Notes: generated by a model from the sequence alone, not told the origin. DNA of 64,000 nt from Topomyia yanbarensis (GCF_030247195.1 NC_080672.1:70969771-71033770), one strand, 5' to 3'. Positions 44,056-56,359 are shown, counted from the first letter of the stretch. Numbers and translations are program-made.

Positions 44056-44890
44056 CAGTAGCTAATATTTCGCTTCGGGAGGGGCTTTAAAAATTATTTC
44101 ATAAATCTTTGCTTTCCAATGACTTGAGATAGTCATTAAAACTGAATGAAGTTTCGAAAAGTTCTTAATGACAACTATTTCAAATCTTAGACAATAGAAT
44201 CTAAAAATCCTAAAGACACGTTCTTTGTCACAAGAAAGGCTAAAGTTTAATGAAAAATTATTGATATTGAATTTGATTTTTATTGTTTATTCACAAGTTA
44301 CAATTACTCTCGCTAAAACAATGAATAGTTTAGATATAAAAATGTTTATGCGCCAGCCGAATGTGACAATCCTTGACGGTGCTACAATATGCTACACAGA
44401 TAAAAATATTTTGTAATTTTAAGTTTATTTTCATGCACATATTTGGAGCATGAATATAAATGTAAAATTGAGTTCCACCACAAATACACACGACTTGTCG
44501 TGCTTTCTTCAACGAATTTTATTATAATTTTACACGTGGATTGAAAATTACAGTTTCTTTAAACGGAAAGCCAATGCACTTCAATGTATTATTACTCGAA
44601 TATTGTTGTAAAATAAATTACATGTAATATTACACAAACGAAAGTGTAAAATTGTATGCTGTTTGATGCTCCAATTGATTTTTACGTAATTTTCAATCAA
44701 ATTTTGGATTCAATCGTTGTATGTTTACATTCGTATTGATTTACATGTCGTTTAAATTTCATTATTTTTTGGTGTGTAGGTTTTAAGTGCTAAATCGAAA
44801 TGAGTAAAAAAATGTCTATAAAATGTTCGAACGAAGAGGATGTCGAAATTTGCACCAAACTCTGCTGATTTCGCCAGCGATTCGTAGAAC
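44056..44890. mobile_element. One end of a relative of the 19255-23947 hAT
   Basis: TTCGCTTCGGGAGGGGCTTT, AACCGAATATGACAAT-like text and ATAAAATGTTCGAACGAAGA follow in the same order as at 19255-19670 of the first hAT. The terminal CAGTAGC is degenerate and no right end was found. A MITE sits inside it (44395-44776). Confidence 0.7.
44395..44776. mobile_element. 382-bp MITE with TA target duplication
   Basis: Alignment of the surrounding hAT end with its relative at 19.5 kb shows an extra block here. The ends are CACAGATAAAAATATT and, on the complement, CACACCAAAAAATAAT. TA flanks both sides (44393-44394; 44777-44778). Confidence 0.65.
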
Positions 44891-44994
44891 GTTACACTTA
44901 CTTTTTCCACCTTAGAACGTACCACACGCGTTTGATCGCAATTTTAGCAGGTAGAAATGCGAACAAAAGAAATGTATAATATATCATTTTCTTC

Positions 44995-45300
44995 GTTTTG
45001 CCTTACTCATATAAAGAAAGGCTATGCAATCACTGAAAAAATCGACTTTTCAACCGAGGCCCGGAGGGCCGAGTGTCGTATACCATTCGATTCAGTTCGT
45101 CGATCGGTATTTTTACGAACTTGATTTCAAATGAAATATATAGTAATGCCATTGACTGCTGCTGAATTTCATTCGGTTCTGACTCTTGCTTCCGGAGTTA
45201 CAGGGGTGTTAGTAAGCATACACTGGAATTTCCCATATAAATCGGTACAATCGTAACACCGCAGACGCTAAAAGCTATTGAAATGGTCACCAAATTACTT
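44995..45300 (+). repeat. Dispersed repeat (CCCGGAGGGCCGAGTGTC family)
   Basis: It contains AAGAAAGGCTATGCAATCAC, GGCCCGGAGGGCCGAGTGTC and CATTCGATTCAGTTCGTCGA, shared with 39.5-40.3 kb. Confidence 0.65.
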
Positions 45301-46019
45301 CGATTCGCACGCCTAGATCACTGATTGCCAATCAAACATTCTTTGGATATATTGTCTACTATCGACGATTCCGGAAGTCCCGGATTCCAGGCATATTCCA
45401 CAATTTAAGTCATATCGGTTCTTCGGTGATGACTGAACCGATGTTCTCAAACCAAGTCTCAAATGAAGGCAACATTTGCGGTTGAGTACTGTGTCGCCAA
45501 TCAACACCCCCCCCCCCACGCTTGCCTTCACACCACGCTCCTTCATCACTCCTCTCCCTTTGGGTCACCCTCACATCCGCATTTCCTTCATCCACCCCGT
45601 ATACCGAAATAAGATGAAGGATATCTGACGCATCCTACACTTCCACTCTACTAAACCCCCACCCGCTCCAAACTCCGCTAGCGAATGACGGATCCCAATA
45701 GTAGCATGTCTGTAATAACATACGTACATGGAACTATTGAGAACCAGAGCTACAGGTCCAAAGCCCTGGTAAAGGAGGATGGTTGTGATGATCCGGGCCG
45801 AGATCACCACGTAAAGCAAGGTAGGGCATAACCCCAATTCCAAGGCGTGAAGCGACCCGTGCCGAGGGATGAGTGATCGAGGGGGTGAAAAAGATGCTCG
45901 ATCGTTAACGGAGCCTGTGGGGTACCAGGGCAACCCCCACAGTAAGCGTCCCTTACCACGCTAATGCGGAGCTCTGGCGTGGCGGACATATATTTCTCGC
46001 GCTACTCGTGGGACTATAC

Positions 46020-47482
46020 ATGGAGATAAACAAAAATAAAAACAAACAGACGGAGGAGCCAAACCCCTTCGCAAGAGGTGGTTTGGCGAGGTCTCCCCCC
46101 CGTGGGGAGGGTAGTGGAGCGATGAGTGCTGCATCCGAAAGCACCAGTGACCCCCCAGCGGCGGTAGGCAATAACCCTACCAATGCATCGGAGGGGCCAA
46201 TATCTGCGATGCGCAAAGTAGCGAAGCAACTCGATTCTATAATCGACTTCGCTAGCGGAAAGCAGAATATAGCCAAGGAGTTGAAGTTGAGCCTCCTGGA
46301 GCTCCGGAAAGCTGTTCGTGTCGCAAGACAGGAACAGCAGGCATATGTTGAGAGGGTGGAATGTCGGGAGTGGCCCGACAGAGAAACCCAAACAGTGGCC
46401 TCCAATAGGGAGGAAAGAGAGAAGGTCGATAGAGGTTCACAGACAGTGGCCTTTACCTTCTACGGAGCAGCCACGTCGATCGGAGCGGCGACCGAGTTCC
46501 CCTCGAAGGGAAAAGAAAAGGGCAATCGCAAGACGGCATCGAATGCGAAGCGCCCTAGGAAGTCGCCAGGCGAGGGTGCCAAAACCGACACCACTCGGCG
46601 TGCAACCGTCAAGGTCAAACGCCGCCTGGGTGAGGTAAGCGAGGGCGAGAGTGACCTCGCTGTGGAGAGCGATGGTACCAGCAACCCGGCACGACCGGGG
46701 CAGGGGGGCTCAAACCCCTGGACGCTGGTCACCAAGAAAAAGCCGGCACCGAAACCGGAGGTACCGCGGCCTGCGAGGAAGGCCAAGGACAGAGGCGAAG
46801 CCTTGTGGTTAAAAACCGACAAGGACAAATACGCCGATGTTCTTAAATCGATGAAGGCGGCCGAAAGCCTCTCGGCCCTTGGGCAGGATGTGCGTAGCGT
46901 AAGACGCACCAACACGGGAGAGATGCTCCTGGTGCTGAAGCGAGGCGCACAATCAAGTGCAGTATATAAGGCCTTGGCCCAAGAGGTCCTTGGTGAGGGC
47001 GCCCAAATCAGGTCGCTAGGTGCGGAAACAACTCTCCAGTGCAAGCACTTGGACGAGTTCACGACCGCAGAAGACGTCGTCGCAGCCGTCAAGGAGCACT
47101 GCGGCGTCACGATCGAGCGGGCCTCTGTGCGATTGAGGGACGGACCCTCTGGCACCCAAGTAGCCTACCTCAGGCTACTGAATGCGGATGCCAAAAAGGT
47201 AACCGAGAAAGGGAAGCTGAAGATCGGCTGGTCGGTATGCCCTATTAGTATACCCCAGCCGCCTTCAGTGGACAGGTGCTATCGGTGCCCCATAAAGCAT
47301 ACGAATGCAAAGGCATTGATAGGAGCAAGCTATGTCGTCGCTGCGGCGAGGAGGGGCATAAAGAGCGGGGGTGCACTAAGGCATATAAGTGCCTTATCTG
47401 CACCGCTAAGAAGCAAGCCCATAAACATGCTATGGGCGGACCTTCGTGTCCCTTCGGCGAGTTAAATAAGAAGAAGCCGTGA
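46020..47482 (+). pseudogene. R1-clade ORF1 (Gag) with zinc knuckles, one frameshift
   Basis: ATG 46020 (MEINKNKNKQTEEPNP) opens a frame that runs past the true protein to 47465. The early part is low-complexity and charged (KAVRVARQEQQAYVERVECR; KRRLGEVSEGESD). A folded gag region follows at about residues 260-400 (EALWLKTDKDKYADVLKSM; LGAETTLQCKHLDEFT). The first zinc knuckle starts CYRC near 47277. A small deletion there shifts the homologous frame: the rest (HKAYECKGIDRSKLCRRCGE, then EEGHKERGC and CLICTAKKQAHKHA) is in the next frame and ends at TGA 47480-47482. That stop overlaps the start of ORF2, as in an ATGA stop-start arrangement. Expected role: RNA binding in the retrotransposon particle. 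The frameshift removes most knuckles. Confidence 0.88.
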
Positions 47483-50450
47483 GAGTCACACAGCTAAATC
47501 TTAACCATTGTGCAGCAGCCCACTGCTGTGGCAGTCGGTCTCGGAGTCGAGGACAGATGTCGCCCTCTTATCAGACCCGTACAGCATCCCTGCCGGCAAC
47601 GGCAATTGGGTGTCGGACGGGTCTGGAATGGTGGCAATCTGTACAACGGGAAGGTTCCCGGTTCAAGAGGTAATACACCCCTCCGCCGAGGGTGTGGCGA
47701 TTGCCAAGATCAATGGTGTGTTCTATTGCAGCTGCTACGCCCCACCAAGGTGGCCAATAGAACAGTTCTACCAGATGATCGACAGGCTCTCGTCAGACCT
47801 CGTGGGCCGGAAACCGGTAGTAATAGCGGGAGACTTCAACGCTTGGGCAGTGGAGTGGGGCAGCCGCTGTACAAATAGCAGGGGTCAAGCGCTAATGGAA
47901 GCGTTTGCGAAACTCGATACTGTGCTAGCTAATGATGGCTCCGCTAGTACATTCCGTAGAAACGGAGTGGAGGCGTGGATTGATTTGACCTTTGCCAGCC
48001 CGAGTCTGGCTCCAGGCATGGAATGGAGGGTAGACGAAGGCTACACCCATAGCGATCATTTAGCAATCCGCTTTAAGATCAACTATGGTGTGCAGCATCC
48101 GAGGGCGATAGATCCCTGTCAGGTACGCGGGTGGAAGTCCAATCACTTTGACAGCGAAGCTTTCACCGCGGCCCTGGGACTGGAGGCCAACACCGACAGT
48201 CTAAGCGGGGATGCGCTGGTAGCTGTTCTATCACGCGCGTGCGACGCCACTATGCCGAGAAAAACACTGCCAAGAAACGGTAGATGCCCGGTATACTGGT
48301 GGAGTGCCGAGATTGCAGCTCTACGGTCAGCCTGCCTCAGAGCTAGACGTAGGATGCAAAGAGCTCGCACCGAGGATGCAAGAGAGAACCGCCGTGAAGT
48401 GTTTCGAGCTGCGAAATTAGCCCTTAACAAGGCTATTAAAAGCAGCAAGAGAGCGTGTTTCGACAACCTGTGTGAGAGTGCCAACGCGAATCCGTGGGGT
48501 GACGCCTACCGGATTGTGATGGCCAAGACCAAAGGGGGCTCCTCACCCCCAGAACGGTCTCCGGACCGGTTGGCAACGATTATCGAAGTACTCTTCCCGT
48601 CTCGAGCCACAAGCCCCTGGCCACTTGCACTACGAGACAGTGCGGGCACGGTCGAAATGGTGGCTCCAGTGACGAACGAAGAACTACTCGCAGTGGCTAA
48701 ATCCCTAGCAATGAACAAAGCTCCAGGGCCGGATGGAGTTCCAAACAACGCTCTCAAGGCAGCGATCATAGCGAACCCGAACATGTTCAGGCTAGCTATG
48801 CAGAGATGCCTTGACGAGTGCCGTTTCCCCGATAGATGGAAAAGGCAGAAATTGGTGCTGTTGCCGAAGCCCGGGAAGCCGCCAGGCGACCCATCGGCGT
48901 ACAGACCAATCTGTCTGATAGACACGACTGGCAAACTGCTTGAGAGGATCATCCTCAACAGGCTCACCCCGTACGCGGAAGGTACGGACGGTCTGTCAAG
49001 CAACCAGTTTGGCTTTCGGAAGGGTAAGTCCACAGTGGACGCTCTCAACTCAGTGATAAATACTGCCGAGATAGCGATCCAACGAAAAAGGCGAGGTATT
49101 CGATACTGTGCGTTAGTGACACTTGACGTGAAGAACGCATTTAACAGCGCAAGCTGGGATGCCATCGCGCTCTCGTTACACCGGCTTAGCCTACCGGTGG
49201 GTCTGTACCGGATCCTGGAAAGTTACTTCCAAAACCGCGTACTGATATACGAGACCGATGCCGGTCAGAAAAGGGTTCCGATTACCGCCGGAGTCCCGCA
49301 GGGCTCGATCCTAGGCCCGGTGCTATGGAACCTCATGTATGACGGGGTTCTGAGACTGAAGTTCCCTCCTGGGGTCAAGATCGTCGGCTTTGCTGACGAT
49401 GTAACCTTGGAGGTCTACGGGGAGTCAATTCCTGAGGTAGAACTAACCGCAGAACACGCGATTAGCACGGTGGAGGAATGGATGAGCGCGAGAGGCCTGG
49501 AGCTCGCTCATCATAAGACGGAGGTAGTTATCGTCAACAACCGCAAGTCGGCACAACATGCAGTTATCCATGTGGGAGAAGTCGCGATCACTTCACAGCG
49601 AAGTCTGAAGTCTCTCGGAGTCATTATAGACGACAAGCTGACCTTCGGCAGCCATGTCGACTATACGTGCAAGAGAGCGTCGACTGCTGTTGCGGCACTA
49701 TCGAGAATGATGTCCAACAGCTCAAAGGTGTGCGCCAGTAGACGTAGGTTACTGGCAGGCGTTGCTGTATCTATCCTCAGGTACGGCGGCCCGTCATGGT
49801 CAAGAGCACTGAGGGTAACCAGTTACCTACAGAAACTGGAGAGCACCTACCGCGTGATGTGCCTCAGAGTGATATCTGCCTACCGCACGGTATCACACGA
49901 TGCATCCTGCGTGATAGCGAGCATGATGCCAGTCGGGCTGGTCATTCGGGAAGATGAGGAGTGCTTTGAGCTAGGTGGAAATACGGGAGCCCGCGAGCGC
50001 ACCAGGGTGACCTCGGTCGCCAGATGGCAGCGTGAGTGGGACAACTCCTCGAAAGGTAGGTGGACCCACCGGCTGATACCTAGCATATCGAGCTGGTTGG
50101 GAAGACCCCATGGGGAAGTTCACTTCCACCTGACACAATTCCTGTCAGGCCATGGCTGTTTCCGTCAGTACCTCCACAGGTTCGGGCACGCGGAGGTCCC
50201 AGTCTGCCCGGACTGCCCAGGTGTAGATGAAACTGCCGAACACATACTGTTCGTATGTCATCGGTTCGACGTCGAAAGAAGAGTAATGCTTGACGTCTGT
50301 GGCTGGGACACAACCCCGGATACCCTTATTCAGCGGATGTGTCAAACGGTGGAGAAGTGGAACGCAGTCTCGGCTGCTACCATCCAGATTGCCAGTAGGC
50401 TACAGGTAATCTGGCGAACCGAGCAACAGACGGCGGGCACGGCTAACTAG
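47479..50450 (+). pseudogene. R1-clade ORF2: endonuclease and reverse transcriptase, N-terminus damaged
   Basis: The protein should start at 47479 (VRVTQLNLNHCAAA). The expected ATG is GTG here, and a small deletion near 47518 shifts the frame. The remaining 980 codons are open from 47508. The APE-type endonuclease keeps VVIAGDFNAWAVEWGS (about residue 105) and THSDHLAIRF (about 180). RT motifs: NKAPGPDGVPNNAL, SAYRPICLIDTTGKLLERII, VTLDVKNAFNSASW, GVPQGSILGPVLWNLMYDGV and the active site GFADD (about 628). RGLELAHHKTEVVIVNNRKS is characteristic of the R1 clade. A C-terminal CPDCPGVDETAEHILFVC motif lies at about 898. RT and nuclease catalytic residues are intact; the element is inactivated by the N-terminal lesion and the ORF1 frameshift. 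Confidence 0.93.
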
Positions 50451-51165
50451 TGATTGGTTAGCTGGAGCGAACAAGGCCAAGCGCAAAATAAGAGAGTGAA
50501 TGGTCTGTTCATGCCGAGGTAGGTTGGCGCAGCGAATGGCAACCGCGTAAGGGGTAAACCCAGCCACCCCGAAGCAAGACAGAAGAGTGAGTGTATAGGC
50601 GTATAAGTGGACTGCCTCATGCCAAGACGGGAGGGTCGTAGCGTAGTATGTTGGAACTAAGCTATCGATGCCTCATGGCGTGGCACAGGAGTGAAAGGGT
50701 GAGCATCCAAGTCAGTCTCACATTGCATGTTAAGGGTGAGCATAAAAGTCAGCCTCACAGGTTGGTAGAGGCTAGCACAAAAGTCAGCCTAGCAAGGAAT
50801 GAGTAAGGTGAGCACACAAGTCAGCCTCGCATGGAACGTAAAAGGTGAGCACAAAAGTCAGCCTCATGTGGGAGTGTTTGAGAGTGAATCAAAGTGTGAT
50901 TGAGAGAGCACCCAAGTAAGCCTCATACAGGATGTATGATCGCGTGAGTGAGAGTGAATGAGTACATTTAGTACAGCCATCCCCCCAGAAGTAATACCGA
51001 GAGGTAGTTCCTGGGAGGAATGATGGCGGAGCCCAATGGAGTTTAGTCGGTATTAATGGCTGGTCACCATTCGAGTCCGACACGCCCCAGTGCACCCCGT
51101 GTGGTAGATTGGACCCTACCGTTAGCACGTGTACTGGGCTAGGACATAAAGGTCTTCTCCATTGT
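50451..51165 (+). repeat. R1-element 3' UTR with about six imperfect tandem repeats
   Basis: Between about 50699 and 50930, GTGAGCACAAAAGTCAGCCT and variants recur six times at intervals of about 35-60 bp. The UTR ends TTCTCCATTGT followed by A15. Repeats may form the structure recognised by the element's reverse transcriptase, which is inference. Confidence 0.85.
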
Positions 51166-51252
51166 AAAAAAAAAAAAAAACCCCACCCGCTCCACTTCCA
51201 AACCCATTCCACCAACATTTCAAAATATAATCACATGAACATTGAACTCATG

Positions 51253-52126
51253 TCCGGGGCTAGTTGGTTGTTGGGGTAAGTTGGCGGAATCTCTTTGTCT
51301 TCGTTTCTATTAGGCATATAGAGTTGCCTCTCATTGTGTAGCTCAAGTTATGTGAAACCCATCATCCAATGTGGTTTTTTAAGCATTTTGTTTTGTAAAA
51401 GTTGTGGGCGATATTGTGTTTTCGAGCATACCAAGCAATTTTTTTAAATTTTAAACACTTTGTTTTATTTAGGGTGATTTTAAATCTATTTCCCAATTGC
51501 TTTAATTTTGCTATAGTGCGTAAAAAGAGCTTTCAGTATCCGTATAGATATTAAATCTATCCATGAATTAAAGTTATTTTTTAAATAGATTTTTTTTAAA
51601 TATGCGGTTGGAGTAAGTTGGCGGTGACGCACGCGGGGCAAGTTTGCGCTACTATTTATAGTGCAAATATAATCATCAAACATTTTTATTTTTAGAATTC
51701 ACTCCAAAGTAAAACTTTGTGTATCTCGTCAATGCAGGAGATATATACTTCGGCCAATCGCCTGAAGAATTTCGAAAATATGCTTTTGAATACGGAATAC
51801 GCGTTAAAGTAAAATGCCGAGGTATTGAGACTGAAATATATTGGCAATTGTAGATTAATATACAATTTTATTGAAAAGACATTCAGCACGAACCTTTGAT
51901 ATAATAGAATCTCCTTTGTCTGACGTATTCATACGCACCGCCAACTTACCCCGGGGCTGGGGTAAATTGGTGGGTTTCCGCGTCACACATTTTTGTCTAT
52001 AAAAACAAAGACAAAGATAAAATTCAGGCAACAGCCACATGTTCTATTTTGCAAGATCTATCTATATCAAAGCGGCAAAAAATTGAAACTAAAGACACCG
52101 CAAACTAGCCCCGGTCTCCCCTATAG
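51253..52126. mobile_element. Possible DNA element with nested inverted repeats
   Basis: GTCCGGGGCTAGTTGG at 51252 and, on the complement of the right side, GACCGGGGCTAGTTTG at about 52109 form terminal inverted repeats. Inside, GGGTAAGTTGGCGG-like phrases recur on both strands (51277, 51608, inverted 51938). No target duplication was confirmed. Confidence 0.45.
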
Positions 52127-52139
52127 TTTTTTTGTTTAA

Positions 52140-52300
52140 AGTGTCTACTTTCGTGGTAGTCGTGGGATACGTGATAAGAAAAATAAGAATGTAATTGGCA
52201 TTTCCACAATTACATTGAACATAACCAGTTATTGAATCATAGTTTGGATAAATGAGAAAGGCACAATTGCACCGATAGGTGGATTAAAACAGGTTTTTTT
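52140..52300 (+). repeat. 3' end of a dispersed repeat
   Basis: It ends with ATGAGAAAGGCACAATTGCA and TAGGTGGATTAAAACAGG, the same closing sequence as the copy at 40325. Confidence 0.6.
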
Positions 52301-52429
52301 TTAAATAAGAGTAATATCGTTTACATATAAAATGAAAAGAAGAGATCCTAAGTGTGAAGCTTGAGGAACCCCGATGTAACTTTAATTATATCGGATTTCA
52401 TCTCATAGGATTTTAATATTTGCTGGCGA
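52301..52429 (-). pseudogene. Downstream part of a reverse transcriptase gene split by a hAT
   Basis: Read on the minus strand from 52429, the sequence continues the reverse transcriptase broken at 56352: QQILKSYEMKSDIIKVTSG, then after one lost base GVPQ-SHLGSLLFILYVNDI, the RT motif before the active site. It is cut off at about 52301. Confidence 0.75.
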
Positions 52430-52647
52430 CAGAGCCGTAGCAACCTAAGGGGCAAGGGGGGGCTTTTCCCCCTCACGCTTTTTCGGTCGCACCATGCATT
52501 TCTCTCATACTTGAAATATATAGTAGAAAGAAAAGAAATCAAGGAATAATTAAATAAAAAGCAATAAAGTGATCTATTTGTATAGTTTATACTGTGCTAA
52601 TTAATACCTGCCCAAAATTTCACTGCAGCAAATGATCACAACACAAC

Positions 52648-54100
52648 ATGATCCTGCGCATGTATGTGTTAGCGGTTTATTACCTAGTAACCGACCAGCG
52701 GGAGATGTCTGGCAATTTTTCCATCGTTAGTATCTGTCAGATTGTGGTCCAGTGGAACGGCGATGTCGAGGCTGCCCAGTTTCAAAATTTTTTGAAACCT
52801 CAGTCGGCCCCTCCTGAGTCGATTCCTAGTTCGATCTTCGATACTTACAACTTTGCCGAAGACTGCAAATCAATTAAAATTCCTTAGGAGAAATTATAAA
52901 ACGTTTAATGAAATGCTGTCTGAGTCAGTTTTACATGGGGCCTAGTAGCACATGGTGGTGAATGATTAGTTGATTCACACGAACTATTAATTTTTGAAAT
53001 AATAGTTGAGTTTAACTGAATAGTATGTTTGGAACTATTTTAGTACATGATATGAGTCGTCTTTTGACCACAAAATTTCAGTTGCATATTTTACCACATA
53101 GAGGGCTCCAACACTAAATTTTAAAAGAAAAGAGATATAATGTGGACATGTTAACAAGAATACCTGGAAAAGATTTGTTCTACAACTTTAAAGAAGATAC
53201 CTGATTTCTATCTCTTTCCCATTAAGTAGTTAGCGTTGGTGCCCTCTAGGTGGTGAAATGTAGAACTAAAAATTGCTAGTTAAAAGATGACGCATAGTAT
53301 GTTTTCAAATTCTTTTAAAAATAGGGTGATGAGCCTATTTTCACCATACTAAGCAAGATGCCTCACTAATTCGGTCATTTCTTGCCTTACAATCAATGAA
53401 ATGCGTAAAAATGGACATTAACCGCTTCGCTTCGTTGTTAAGAACCAATATAATAACACAAATGCGTTGAAAACAGTAAAATTCTCGTGTTTGAGCACAA
53501 TGAAAACTCGAATCGAGTGCCCCTATTGTTGCGCTACCATTTGACTCAATGCGTTGAACAAAGATGGCAGACACTGCTCTAGCCAACGGCTTCAAATGGG
53601 TAGGGTGATAATAGAAACATGGCGCAAATAGGCTCATCACCCTACTATTTAGCTAAACCCAACCAGTATTTCGTAATAAAAAGTGGAAATCGACTACTGA
53701 TACCATGTGCTGATAGGTCTCATGCAAAACTAACTCAGACATAACTTGTGTTGTAGACAATAAAATTATCTTTCTTATTATCATTTTCAGTGGTAAACTG
53801 ATTCCAACAGTGCTACCTAGCGGTGGAAACGGCAGTTAGTGGTCTTTCTCCATGTAAATTTATCCGATTTGGACCAAATTTGGAGCAGACACTCCCAGTG
53901 GGACTAGGAATCGCCTCAGGGGTGGCCCGAAGGGGTTTTTTTTTTCTTATCACTCTAGTGGGCACCGCGCTTTCTGCTTCCACTCTACAGTCTTCTCCTC
54001 CGCAGTCTGCAGATTGCAGTTAAGGTTGTGGTTCGCTTACGTTAGGTGAAAAGCGCTGTAGTTGCGGTCCGCAACACAAACTATTTGATGTAGTCCATGT
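52648..54100. other. hAT interior without recognisable genes
   Basis: Short open frames (52648-52887, 53341-53640, 53823-54023) show no recognisable domain. ATGAGCCTATTTTCACCATA at 53329 and, inverted, CATGGCGCAAATAGGCTCAT at 53619 with a shared TAGGGTGATGAGCC/GGCTCATCACCCTA pair suggest a 320-bp inverted-repeat MITE at about 53322-53645. Confidence 0.4.
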
Positions 54101-54215
54101 CAGTTTGCACTTTCCACAAAGTAGCACCTGCGCTACGCATAGTGCCTGGATGACGACTATTCCTTGTCGTTTCGCAATGTGAGTCTCGGATGACGCATTC
54201 CCGCTTGTTAAACGC

Positions 54216-55990
54216 CTACCTCAATTTTCTCTCAAGGTATTCCAGGTCAGTCCGGCTCCATTTTATGATACCGAAGCTGTAGGTCAACGCGGGGGCAGCA
54301 AACGCGTTAATTGCTCTGACCTTATTTCCCGCGTTCAGAAAAGAACTATGTCCCGAATCATCACGCCTTCGTTGATCTCGCAGCCTCCAGTGTGGACTAA
54401 TCGCCATGGTAGTATCTAATCAGATCGAAATTTATCTAGGCCAAACGTCATGCTGATGTCGTCGCTAATCCTTTCGACTAGTTTGATGACTACACCCAGT
54501 CGTTCCGTCGAGTCATCATATATCTTAAAATCGTCCATGTGGAAGGTATGGGTAATCTCTTCCGGCGAGTTTTCTTCATACCTTATCTGATAGCAATGCC
54601 CGATTCAATTAAGTTTCTTACTGAACGTTGTAGACTGCAATACGTCTTTCCCACTTCTGAACTGCAGAGTAGTCGTCTTCCTCTCTATCGCCTGCCGCAG
54701 GAACCTCACGGTTACAGGTTTAACTTTATATATCTCCAATACCTTGATGAGGAACGAGTTCGGTATGGAGTCGTATACTTTCTTGTACATATTCGATTTA
54801 GGCCATACTAAGGTTCCGTTGGTTACACACTACTTATTCAACAATGATTGGATCGATGATGGCGTGATCTTTGAAGTCATGTGTGTTTTTCTTATATCCC
54901 TTGTGCTCCTATGCTCCATACGTATGTGGTGATGAAGGTGCTCATTATTTAATGCGGACGGACTTGGTCTGTACTTTGATGGGTTGGACGTGTTGCTGTC
55001 CTTGGGGAGATGAATTGTAGTACCACGGGAGATTGAAACGGGTAATAAGCATGGTTCGCGTACATACTTAATTTTTCTGCCGAATCTCAGATTTTTGCGC
55101 ATCTTTTGACGAAATCTCAACAACTGAGATCTCAGTAAACAATTTTTTGTTGAGATCTCAGTAAAAGTGACGTTTCATAGCTGAGACTCGGAAAATATTT
55201 CACTGAAAATCAGCATTTGTACTTTAGTGAGATATCAGTTTCTAAATTGATTGGCTATACGGCTGATGGGAAATTGCCGAACCGAATTTAGTATGTTCAG
55301 CGCCTTGTTGAAAGTGTAGCCATCGTGGGATGTACAACGGTCAGCTTCATGTACCAAAGGTCGTCATCTCGTAAATATCTTAACCTGTTCATTCCTCCTC
55401 GCACATTAGCCGCGGTTGCCGTTCGCGATGTTGAACGAGGGTCTCCCAAATAGTGGCTCAAAACCTAGTGACATCGCCGATATCCGGTAGACCTTCGCTT
55501 CGGGCTTCTCATGGCTAATTTGGTCATAGAAGTGTATCGCCTCGGCCATTTTGATAAGACACTCTATTGCTGTTCTAGTGTGTCGAGTTTTTCCGTCAGC
55601 TGGTGAGCTCTCCACACGCGAAGCTCAGTAAGTGCAATGATCACAGCCACATGACGACATAATTTCGCCGATCTTTTGCCGCCTCTGTACGCCAATAACC
55701 TTTCAATAGCGCCACGTGTGTTCGAGATCCCGGTGATATTGAAGCGGGTCGCCTCTACGTGTAAGTCGGTATCTTCCGGACACCACTGCAGCACAGAATA
55801 CTATGGGCTGCAGATCTTCCAGACTCTGCACAAATTCCAAGTACATCGGAAGAAGGTTAGCATTCATGATCTGAACTTCACAGATGAACTTAAAAGAATA
55901 CTGCAGCTTCGGGATCCTGGGGTGCCTCGATACTGCGCAACCGCTTCGTCGATATTGAAGACCAAATCGCGTAGTAGCTGCTGATCAAGG
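54216..55990 (-). pseudogene. Decayed reverse transcriptase of a LINE with an HMDD active site
   Basis: Reading the minus strand in several frames gives, in order: SRGTTIHLPKDSNTSNPSKY near 55020, KVYDSIPNSFLIKVLEIYKV near 54780, EITHTFHMDDFKIYDDSTER near 54550 and ALTYSFGIIKWSRTDLEYLE near 54250. HMDD stands where LINE reverse transcriptases have F/YxDD. The wording (LTYSFGIIKW) differs from the R1, Jockey and LOA relics in this window, so it is a fourth LINE lineage; R2/R4-like is my guess. Multiple frameshifts. It sits wholly inside the hAT. Confidence 0.7.
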
Positions 55991-56359
55991 GGTGGTTCTT
56001 CTTGTAATGATTCTCTTTCTGTTCCTTTTTATTACCGACTAAGAATGAGTCAATTTTTGTTGCGGTAACGAGCGAAACGGTGAAGGAATAATGTTTAGAA
56101 AAGCGTGGAATAGGGTAATATGAGCAAGATCAGAATTTCATTAAGACTTAACCCTTTGTCTTCTACTGCAGAAGTCAAGACCGTTTCGCTTTTCCTTAAC
56201 TACTATTGCTCTTAATATTAAAAAAAAATAATTCTTGTCTTCCAGTCCCTTGCTAAATGATCGTCATTGCAACATAAAAAGTTTAAATAAACATAAATTT
56301 TAGGGGAAAAAATTGTGCCCCCTCACGCAAAGCAGGATTGCTACGGCTCTGGCTGGCGA

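Larger units (their letters stand above)
45671..51180 (+). mobile_element. R1-clade non-LTR retrotransposon, near full length, 14-bp target duplication
   Basis: CCCCACCCGCTCCA occurs at 45657-45670 and again immediately after a 15-A tail at 51181-51194. These exact duplications delimit a 5,510-bp insertion. Order: 5' UTR (45671-46019), ORF1 with zinc knuckles, ORF2 with APE-type endonuclease, RT and C-terminal Cys/His, and a 3' UTR with tandem repeats. It is GC-rich compared with the AT-rich host sequence. Site-specific R1 elements sit in 28S rDNA; this one lies in a C-rich unique sequence, so it belongs to a non-rDNA lineage of the clade. Confidence 0.95.
52430..56351. mobile_element. hAT DNA transposon with 8-bp target duplication GCTGGCGA, inserted in a LINE
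   Basis: Left end CAGAGCCGTAGCAA and right end TTGCTACGGCTCTG are perfect 14-bp terminal inverted repeats. GCTGGCGA flanks both (52422-52429; 56352-56359). The interrupted host sequence is a reverse transcriptase frame that resumes across the element once one duplication is discounted, independently confirming the borders. The 3.9-kb interior contains another RT relic on the minus strand (54216-55990). No intact transposase seen. Confidence 0.95.

Noticed and set aside
46460..47155. 231-residue minus-strand open frame in the R1-clade element
   Set aside because: Antisense to ORF1 in GC-rich sequence, where stops are rare; the sense strand carries the real gag.
50699..50930. CRISPR-like array of short repeats
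   Set aside because: Repeats are imperfect, unevenly spaced and inside the 3' UTR of a LINE in a eukaryotic genome.
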